64,000 nt of DNA, from positions 28,548,238 to 28,612,237 of the forward strand of contig NC_090447.1 of the NCBI RefSeq assembly GCF_031143425.1, written 5' to 3'. Shown piece by piece: positions 57,461-64,000 of the stretch (position 1 is the first letter of the stretch; each line of letters begins with the position of its first letter). A program made the translations under genes and the position numbers. The DNA is from Pleurodeles waltl (taxonomy: Eukaryota; Chordata; Amphibia; Caudata; Salamandridae). The notes under the pieces were generated by a model. That model had not been told where the DNA came from. It ran no database searches and saw nothing but the letters and a program-made list of their open reading frames with translations.

Positions 57461-60157
57461 ATGTCTGGCACAGGCCAAAATGTTGATCTGTCCAAACTTG
57501 CATATGACAACCTTAGCTGGAAAAGAGCAAGGAGTCTCTGTATAGAGAGAGGTTTGAGTGTAGGGAAGAATCCTTCCTTGGAACTGTTACTTAACATGCT
57601 TAGAGAACAGGATAAGGCCATAGGTGCCTCATCTGTTGAAAAAGTACCTAATAGTTCTCAATCTGATTCAGGGACTCCCCCAGGAAAAGATTCAGGAAAG
57701 AAACTTCCTAGCCTGCCCGTTACTAGACAGTCTAGCATAGTTGGTAATGATGATGAGCCACACCATACAAATAGTGTTGTCTCACATCATAGCAAAAGCA
57801 TTTATTCTCACCATACTGGTAGTAATGTTTCTGTTAACCAAGCTGTTAGGGTGGCTTCTGTAAGGGACAGGTCTCCTTCTGTTCATTCCCATCATACCTC
57901 TGTATCTAGGAATGTCCCTCCCACCAACCCTGATGACAGAATGTTAGAGAGGGAACTCAATAGATTGAGAGTGGAACAAACCAGACTGAAGCTCAAGAAG
58001 CAACAGCTGGATTTGGATAGACAGTCTTTAGAATTAGAGAAGGAAAGACAGAAGTTGGGTTTAGAAACCCATGGTGGCAGCAGCAGTATTCCCCATAGTC
58101 ATCCTGCAAAAGAGCATGATTCCAGGAATCTGCACAAGATAGTTCCCCCTTATAAGGAGGGGGATGACATTAACAAGTGGTTTGCTGCACTTGAGAGGGC
58201 CTGTGTTGTACAGGATGTCCCTCAAAGGCAGTGGGCTGCTATCCTATGGCTATCATTTAGTGGAAAAGGTAGGGATAGGCTCCTTACTGTGAAAGAAAGT
58301 GATGCCAATAATTTTACAGTTCTTAAGAATGCACTCCTGGATGGTTATGGCTTAACCACTGAACAATACAGGATAAAGTTCAGAGAGACCAAAAAGGAGT
58401 CTTCACAAGACTGGGTTGATTTCATTGACCATTCAGTGAAGGCCTTGGAGGGGTGGTTACATGGCAGTAAAGTTACTGATTATGAAAGCCTGTATAACAC
58501 AATCCTGAGAGAGCATATACGTAATAATTGTGTGTCTGATTTGTTGCACCAGTACCTGGTAGACTCTGATCTGACCTCTCCCCAAGAATTGGGAAAGAAG
58601 GCAGACAAATGGGTCAGAACAAGGGTGAACAGAAAAGTTCATACAGGGGGTGACACAGATGGCAATAAGAAGAAAGATGGTGAAAAATCTCAAGATAAGC
58701 ATGGGGATAAGGGTAAAACCAAAGATCCCACTTCAAATCTTAAACACTCTTCAGAGGGTGGGGATAAAACTAATTCTTCCTCTTCTTCTCAACCTGCACA
58801 CATTAAAAAGCCTTGGTGCTTTGTGTGTAAAAACAGAGGCCATAGGCCAGGGGATAAGTCCTGTCCAGGTAAACCCCCTGAGCCTACCACCACTAATACA
58901 TCAAGCTCTAGTGCCCCTAGCAGTAGTGGTACTAGTGGTGGGACTGCTGAAAACAGTCAAGTTAAGGGTGTAGTTGGGTTCACTTTTGGGTCCATAGTAG
59001 AAACTGGGGTAGTCAGTCCCAAGACAGTTTCTGTCACACCTAGTGGCATTGGCCTTGCCACACTGGCTGCTTGTCCCCTTACAATGGATAAGTACAGGCA
59101 GACAGTTTCAATAAATGGTGTTGAGGCCTTGGCCTACAGGGACACAGGTGCCAGTATCACTTTGGTGACTGAAAACCTAGTGCACCCTGATCAACACATC
59201 ATTGGACAACAGTATAAGATTATTGATGTCCATAACTCCACTAAGTTTCTTCCCTTAGCTATAATTCAGTTTAGTTGGGGTGGAGTTACTGGCCCTAAGC
59301 AGGTGGTGGTATCACCTAGCTTACCTGTAGACTGTCTCTTAGGTAATGACCTAGAGGCCTCAGGTTGGGCTGATGTAGAGTTTTATGCCCATGCAGCCAT
59401 GCTGGGCATCCCTGAGGAACTGTTCCCTCTCATTTCTACTGAAATGAAAAAGCAAAGGAGAGAAGGCCTGAAAACTCAGGATCCCTCTCCAGCAACAGGT
59501 AAAAAGGGTATCACAGTATCCCCTAACCACCCTACCATTCAGGATAGCATTCCTGTGGTGGGAGAAACCTCTCCTGGGGTGGCACCTGTTCCAAGGGAAT
59601 CATCAGCTGGCAAAGCTGGACTCCCTGAGGTAGAAGTACCTCTCTGTGGGATAACTAACATTGGTGAGAAAAAGAACACCATTTTAGTTAACATGGAGCA
59701 TCCCTCCAACCCTCCCAGAGAAACTTTAGTGCAGAAACCCTGCACTGCCTCACAACACTTAGGACAGCATCCCTGCCCTAGTGTGGAGCTCATAGGACAG
59801 CATCCCTGCCCTGCTCCAACTCAAGAGAAACAGCATCCCTGTTCTCTCTTCCAGCCATATGGACAAAGTTTTTGCCCAGCTATGGCTTTACTGAGACAGC
59901 ATCCCTGTCTGGCATTTCCATCATTACAAATAGGTTCAGTGGATAATTCCCACTGCTCTAAACTAAAACTTACTGATAGAAACTCTGAAAATACATCTTC
60001 ACATTGTTGGTTAGCTAAAAAACTTCAAACAGGGTGGTTTACATCCCCACAGGGAAGTAACCATATAGTGGATGATAAAGGGAGTAACCAGTCTATTGCA
60101 GAGCTACTCTCTACTTATCACCACTTAGACAATAAAGTCTCAACTGGCCAAGGTTAG
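57461..60157 (+). CDS. Gag-protease polyprotein, 898 residues, intact
   Basis: Order of parts: a SAP-like helix pair (residues about 9-50, SWKRARSLCIERGL); a Ser/His-rich linker; a coiled coil (about 161-205); and a capsid-like region (about 230-395) whose second half (LREHIRNNC to KKADKWV) resembles the SCAN/Gmr1-type capsid fold. Next come a basic Lys/Asp-rich linker and one zinc knuckle, C453-x2-C456-x4-H461-x6-C468, with a longer last spacing than the usual x4. The aspartic protease has the DTGAS active site at D561 and the LLGND flap-partner motif at 626-630. The C-terminal 260 residues replace pol and contain six Q-x-x-C repeats, 11 residues apart (758-823). The start ATG has A at -3. 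No internal stop is present. It would build particles and process itself, but it cannot reverse-transcribe. Confidence 0.92.
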   Translation: MSGTGQNVDLSKLAYDNLSWKRARSLCIERGLSVGKNPSLELLLNMLREQDKAIGASSVEKVPNSSQSDSGTPPGKDSGKKLPSLPVTRQSSIVGNDDEPHHTNSVVSHHSKSIYSHHTGSNVSVNQAVRVASVRDRSPSVHSHHTSVSRNVPPTNPDDRMLERELNRLRVEQTRLKLKKQQLDLDRQSLELEKERQKLGLETHGGSSSIPHSHPAKEHDSRNLHKIVPPYKEGDDINKWFAALERACVVQDVPQRQWAAILWLSFSGKGRDRLLTVKESDANNFTVLKNALLDGYGLTTEQYRIKFRETKKESSQDWVDFIDHSVKALEGWLHGSKVTDYESLYNTILREHIRNNCVSDLLHQYLVDSDLTSPQELGKKADKWVRTRVNRKVHTGGDTDGNKKKDGEKSQDKHGDKGKTKDPTSNLKHSSEGGDKTNSSSSSQPAHIKKPWCFVCKNRGHRPGDKSCPGKPPEPTTTNTSSSSAPSSSGTSGGTAENSQVKGVVGFTFGSIVETGVVSPKTVSVTPSGIGLATLAACPLTMDKYRQTVSINGVEALAYRDTGASITLVTENLVHPDQHIIGQQYKIIDVHNSTKFLPLAIIQFSWGGVTGPKQVVVSPSLPVDCLLGNDLEASGWADVEFYAHAAMLGIPEELFPLISTEMKKQRREGLKTQDPSPATGKKGITVSPNHPTIQDSIPVVGETSPGVAPVPRESSAGKAGLPEVEVPLCGITNIGEKKNTILVNMEHPSNPPRETLVQKPCTASQHLGQHPCPSVELIGQHPCPAPTQEKQHPCSLFQPYGQSFCPAMALLRQHPCLAFPSLQIGSVDNSHCSKLKLTDRNSENTSSHCWLAKKLQTGWFTSPQGSNHIVDDKGSNQSIAELLSTYHHLDNKVSTGQG
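59732..59929 (+). repeat. 33-bp (11-residue) coding repeat, six copies
   Basis: Codons for Gln-x-x-Cys recur at residues 758, 769, 780, 791, 802 and 813, exactly 11 apart. Four read QHPC, one QKPC and one QSFC. CAGCATCCCTG is the conserved DNA core; the rest of each unit varies freely. Confidence 0.92.
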
Positions 60158-60175
60158 CCTTATTGTCCTTCGTTT

Positions 60176-60188
60176 GGGGGGGGGGGGG
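60176..60188 (+). promoter_or_regulatory. G13 tract, presumed polypurine tract
   Basis: Thirteen consecutive G lie immediately before the 3' LTR (which starts at 60190), where the plus-strand primer is formed in LTR retrotransposons. A pure G tract is unusual; most polypurine tracts mix A and G. Confidence 0.7.
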
Positions 60189-60189
60189 T

Positions 60190-63100
60190 TGTGTTAGAAA
60201 GTAGCCTCTTTCTAGCCTTGTTACCCCCACTTTTGGCCCGTTTGTGAGTGTATGCCAGGGTGTTTTCACTGTCTCACTGGGATCCTGCTAGCCAGGGCCC
60301 AGTGCTCATAGTGAAAACCCTATGCTTTCAGTATGTTTGTTATGTGTCACTGGGACCCTGCTAGTCAGGACCCCAGTGCTCATAAGTTTGTGGCCTATAT
60401 GTATGTGTTCCCTGTGTGGTGCCTAACTGTCTCACTGAGGCTCTGCTAATCAGAACCTCAGTGGTTATGCTCTCTCATTTCTTTCCAAATTGTCACTAAC
60501 AGGCTAGTGACCAATTTTACCAATTTACATTGGCTTACTGGAACACCCTTATAATTCCCTAGTATATGGTACTGAGGTACCCAGGGTATTGGGGTTCCAG
60601 GAGATCCCTATGGGCTGCAGCATTTCTTTTGCCACCCTTAGGGAGCTCTGACAATTCTTACACAGGCCTGCCACTGCAGCCTGAGTGAAATAACGTCCAC
60701 GTTATTTCACAGACATTTTACACTGCACTTAAGTAACTTATAAGTCACCTATATGTCTAACCTTTACCTGGTAAAGGTTAGGTGCAAAGTTACTTAGTGT
60801 GAGGGCACCCTGGCACTAGCCAAGGTGCCCCCACATTGTTCAGAGCCAATTCCCTGAGCTTTGTGAGTGCGGGGACACCATTACACGCGTGCACTACATA
60901 TAGGTCACTACCTATATGTAGCTTCACAATGGTAACTCCGAAAATGGCCATGTAACATGTCTATGATCATGGAATTGCCCCCTCTATGCCATCCTGGCAT
61001 AGTTGGCACAATCCCATGATCCCAGTGGTCTGTAGCACAGACCCTGGTACTGCCAAACTGCCCTTCCTGGGGTTTCACTGCAGCTGCTGCCAACCCCTCA
61101 GACAGGCATCTGCCCTCCTGGGGTCCAGCCAGGCCTGGCCCAGGATGGCAGAACAAAGAACTTCCTCTGAGAGAGGGTGTGACACCCTCTCCCTTTGGAA
61201 AATGGTGTGAAGGCAGGGGAGGAGTAGCCTCCCCCAGCCTCTGGAAATGCTTTGTTGGGCACAGAGGTTCCCAATTCTACATAAGCCAGTCTACACCGGT
61301 TCAGGGACCCCTTAGCCCCTGCTCTGGCGCGAAACTGGACAGAGGAAAGGGGAGTGACCACTCCCCTGACCTGCACCTCCCCTGGGAGGTGTCCAGAGCT
61401 CCTCCAGTGTACTCCAGACCTCTGCCATCTTGGAAACAGAGGTGCTGCTGGCACACTGGACTGCTCTGAGTGGCCAGTGCCACCAGGTGACGTCAGAGAC
61501 TCCTGCTGATAGGCTCCTTCAGGTGTTAGTAGCCTATCCTCTCTCCTAGGTAGCCAAACCCTCTTTTCTGGCTATTTAGGGTCTCTGTCTCTGGGGAAAC
61601 TTCAGATAACGAATGCAAGAGCTCATCCGAGTTCCTCTGCATCTCTCTCTTCACCTTCTGCCAAGGAATGGACTGCTGACCGCGCTGGAAGCCTGCAAAC
61701 CTGCAACATAGTAGCCAAGACGACTACTGCAACTCTGTAACGCTGATCCTGCCGCCTTCTCGACTGTTTTCCTGCTTGTGCATGCTGTGGGGGTAGTCTG
61801 CCTCCTCTCTGCACCAGAAGCTCCGAAGAAATCTCCTGTGGGTCGACGGAATCTTCCCCCTGCAACCGCAGGCACCAAAAAGCTGCATTACCGGTCCCTT
61901 GGGTCTCCTCTCAGCACGACGAGCGAGGTCCCTCGAATCCAGCAACTCTGTCCAAGTGACCCCCACAGTCCAGTGACTCTTCAGTCCAAGTTTGGTGGAG
62001 GTAAGTCCTTGCCTCACCTCGCTGGGCTGCATTGCTGGGAACCGCGACTTTGCAGCTACTCCGGCCCCTGTGCACTTCCGGCGGAAATCCTTTGTGCACA
62101 GCCAAGCCTGGGTCCACGGCACTCTAACCTGCATTGCACGACTTTCTAAGTTGGTCTCCGGCGACGTGGGACTCCTTTGTGCAACTTCGGCGAGCGCTGT
62201 TTCACGCATCCTCGTAGTGCCTGTTTCTGGCACTTCTCCGGGTGCTACCTGCTTCAGTGAGGGCTCTTTGTCTTGCTCGACGTCCCCTCTCTCTTCAGGT
62301 CCAATTTGCGACCTCCTGGTCCCTCCTGGGCCCCAGCAGCATCCAAAAACGCCAAACGCACGATTTGCGACTAGCAAGGCTTGTTGGCGTCCTTCCGGCG
62401 GGAAAACACTTCTGCACGACTCTCCAAGGCGAGAGGGATCCGTCCACCAAAGGGGAAGTCTCTAGCCCTTTTCGTTCCTGCAGAAACCTCAGCTTCTTCT
62501 GTCCAGTAGAAGCTTCTTTGCACCCGCAGCTGGCATTTCCTGGGCATCTGCCCATCTCCGACTTGCTTGTGACTTTTGGACTTGGTCCCCTTGTTCCACA
62601 GGTACCCTAGATTGGAAATCCACAGTTGTTGCATTGCTGGTTTGTGTCTTTCCTGCATTATTCCTCTAACACGACTTCTTTGTCCTTAGGGGAACTTTAG
62701 TGCACTTTGCACTCACTTTTCAGGGTCTTGGGGAGGGTTATTTTTCTAACTCTCACTATTTTCTAATAGTCCCAGCGACCCTCTACAAGGTCACATAGGT
62801 TTGGGGTCCATTCGTGGTTCACATTCCACTTTTGGAGTATATGGTTTGTGTTGCCCCTATCCCTATGTTTCCCCATTGCATCCTATTGTAACTATACATT
62901 GTTTGCACTGTTTTCTAAGACTATACTGCATATTTTTGCTATTGTGTATATATATCTTGTGTATATTTCCTATCCTCTCACTGAGGGTACACTCTAAGAT
63001 ACTTTGGCATATTGTCATAAAAATAAAGTACCTTTATTTTTAGTATAACTGTGTATTGTGTTTTCTTATGATATTGTGCATATGACACTAAGTGGTACTG

Positions 63101-63267
63101 TAGTAGCTTCACACGTCTCCTAGTTCAGCCTAAGCTGCTCTGCTAAGCTACCATTATCTATCAGCCTAAGCTGCTAGACACCCTATACACTAATAAGGGA
63201 TAACTGGGCCTGGTGCAAGGTGCAAGTACCCCTTGGTACTCACTACAAGCCAGTCCAGCCTCCTACA
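60190..63267 (+). repeat. 3' LTR, 3078 bp
   Basis: It is collinear with the 5' LTR and starts TGTGTTAGAAAG (two extra bases). A 10-bp GTCCCTCCTG-type insertion near 62318 shifts the antisense frame that is open for 270 codons in the 5' LTR. The polyadenylation signal is at 63022-63027. The donor GTAAGT is at 62001 and the acceptor AG at 62600-62601. Confidence 0.93.
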
Positions 63268-63272
63268 AGCCC
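63268..63272. repeat. Target-site duplication (AGCCC), right copy
   Basis: It is identical to 54120-54124. Confidence 0.92.
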
Positions 63273-63943
63273 CTTCCCTGAAAGAGTCACAGTAGCCAGA
63301 TACCCACTGAGTCTTACAGTAAGCATCATCCATAATGTCCCATGTTCCAACAGGTTCACACCTTTTCCATATCTGAGGTGACAAATACCCTCCACCCAGA
63401 TTCTGTGACACTTTCCCAAATGCAGCCTGCATCCAAAAATGCAAGTGGGTGCCCAGGTAATGCAGAAGCAGCTACAAAGAGCACTGATAGTATTTTGTTG
63501 CACCAACAGCTAGATAACCTAAAAATATTACTAGTTACTCTCTGCGCAAGACTCAAAATTAATGACTAATCAATGTTGCTCTAAATACACCTGCAGCCGG
63601 GGGCCCAGGAGATCATAGCATAATTGTAACACTGGCGCTGAAGCTATAAGGAGGGTGCCATCTCCACAACATTTTTCCAAAATGACTTGTCCCCTGGTCA
63701 AGCATCTACAGCTCAACTTTCATAGATGGGTTTTAAAGATCTGCAATGTCAGACCCCCAAATTTCAGGCTCCAGTGCAGCAGTCCTTAATGGGCCTGTTT
63801 CAACAACATAGATGATTAAATTGTTGGCTCATGCACAAAGCCCAAAAACGACTTTCCCAGATCTTGCTCAATATTCCACTAAGGTGCCTCACAGGATGAG
63901 AAATCTTCCAGCTACAAGGAATCAGTCTCCTCAGTGGGTAGGG

Positions 63944-63944
<1 letters not shown>
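63273..63944 (+). other. Right flank of the LTR element, same target repeat
   Basis: This continues the sequence interrupted at 54124. A helical frame (HQQLDNLKILLVTLCARLKIND, about 63500-63569) suggests an old coiled-coil ORF1. No gene is recognised. Confidence 0.3.
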
Positions 63945-63996
<52 letters not shown>

Positions 63997-64000
63997 TACA
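63945..64000. repeat. (TA)n/(CA)n microsatellite
   Basis: TATATATA passes into more than 20 CA units and ends CATACATACA at the window edge. It may continue beyond. Confidence 0.95.

Larger units (their letters stand above)
54125..63267 (+). mobile_element. Complete giant-LTR, gag-protease-only Ty3-like retrotransposon
   Basis: The 9143-bp element has TG...CA LTRs of 3065 and 3078 bp, a 5-bp target duplication (AGCCC), a tRNA-Leu primer-binding site, a G-rich tract before the 3' LTR, and a single long ORF. The LTRs differ by roughly 25-30 substitutions and a few small indels by eye (about 99% identity), so insertion is recent. The ORF ends 32 bp before the 3' LTR; no reverse transcriptase, RNase H or integrase is encoded anywhere in it. 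The protease motifs and gag layout resemble Ty3/gypsy elements. Such an element would need enzymes from an autonomous relative. Confidence 0.93.

Noticed and set aside
54125..63267. Endogenous retrovirus with an env gene
   Set aside because: There is no env-like, RT or integrase sequence. The gag-protease and LTR features fit a Ty3-like retrotransposon better.

Overview
The window looks like a piece of a very large, repeat-packed amphibian genome, most likely a salamander or newt. This is inferred from a DIRS-type tyrosine-recombinase retrotransposon, giant-LTR Ty3-like elements, several LINE clades nested in each other, long introns and one recognisable vertebrate gene exon. Nothing in it looks prokaryotic or viral in organisation. 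By eye, well over half of the 64 kb is transposable element.

Layout. 1-1868: no gene seen. 1869-2279: 31-bp minisatellite, directly followed by a decayed DIRS element (about 2280-8464; gag, RT/RNase H, tyrosine recombinase, internal complementary region, right terminus). The DIRS element is split by a minus-strand LTR fragment (5252-6958). 9310-11770: a minus-strand solo LTR with a perfect 5-bp target duplication. 12.2-16.3 kb: candidate host exons on the minus strand and an 80-bp minisatellite. 16.8-24.8 kb: L1 fragments, a fold-back DNA element with terminal inverted repeats, and an L2/CR1-like LINE. 27.6-36.7 kb: a second LINE type (ORF1-like plus EN-RT) broken by LTR-like sequence. 36.77-37.85 kb: a CpG island and a first coding exon of a host gene on the minus strand. 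38.8-46.4 kb: a minus-strand L1 containing a 3-kb L2-like insertion. 47.96-48.22 kb: the last coding exon of TIMM10B on the minus strand. 50.5-53.3 kb: a LINE whose two halves lie in opposite orientations. 54125-63267: a complete, young LTR retrotransposon. The window ends in an (AC)n microsatellite.

Host genes. TIMM10B encodes a small mitochondrial inner-membrane import chaperone. Its terminal exon lies upstream, on the same strand, of a CpG-island promoter (about 37.8 kb) and of a chain of candidate exons (36.8, 15.6, 12.9 and 12.2 kb). In mammals TIMM10B is followed in the same orientation by DNHD1, so I suggest that this second gene may be the DNHD1 orthologue. That is a synteny inference, not a sequence match.

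The most interesting object is the 9.14-kb LTR element at 54125-63267. It has 3.07-kb LTRs about 99% identical by eye, a perfect AGCCC target duplication, an 18-nt primer-binding site for tRNA-Leu, and a 13-G tract before the 3' LTR. One intact 898-codon gag-protease ORF fills the internal region from leader to G tract and leaves no room for reverse transcriptase or integrase. Past its protease, the protein carries six copies of an 11-residue Q-x-x-C repeat. It appears to be a recently mobile element that depends on another element for its enzymes. An older partial copy in the DIRS element and a more distant solo LTR show that the LTR lineage has been active more than once here.
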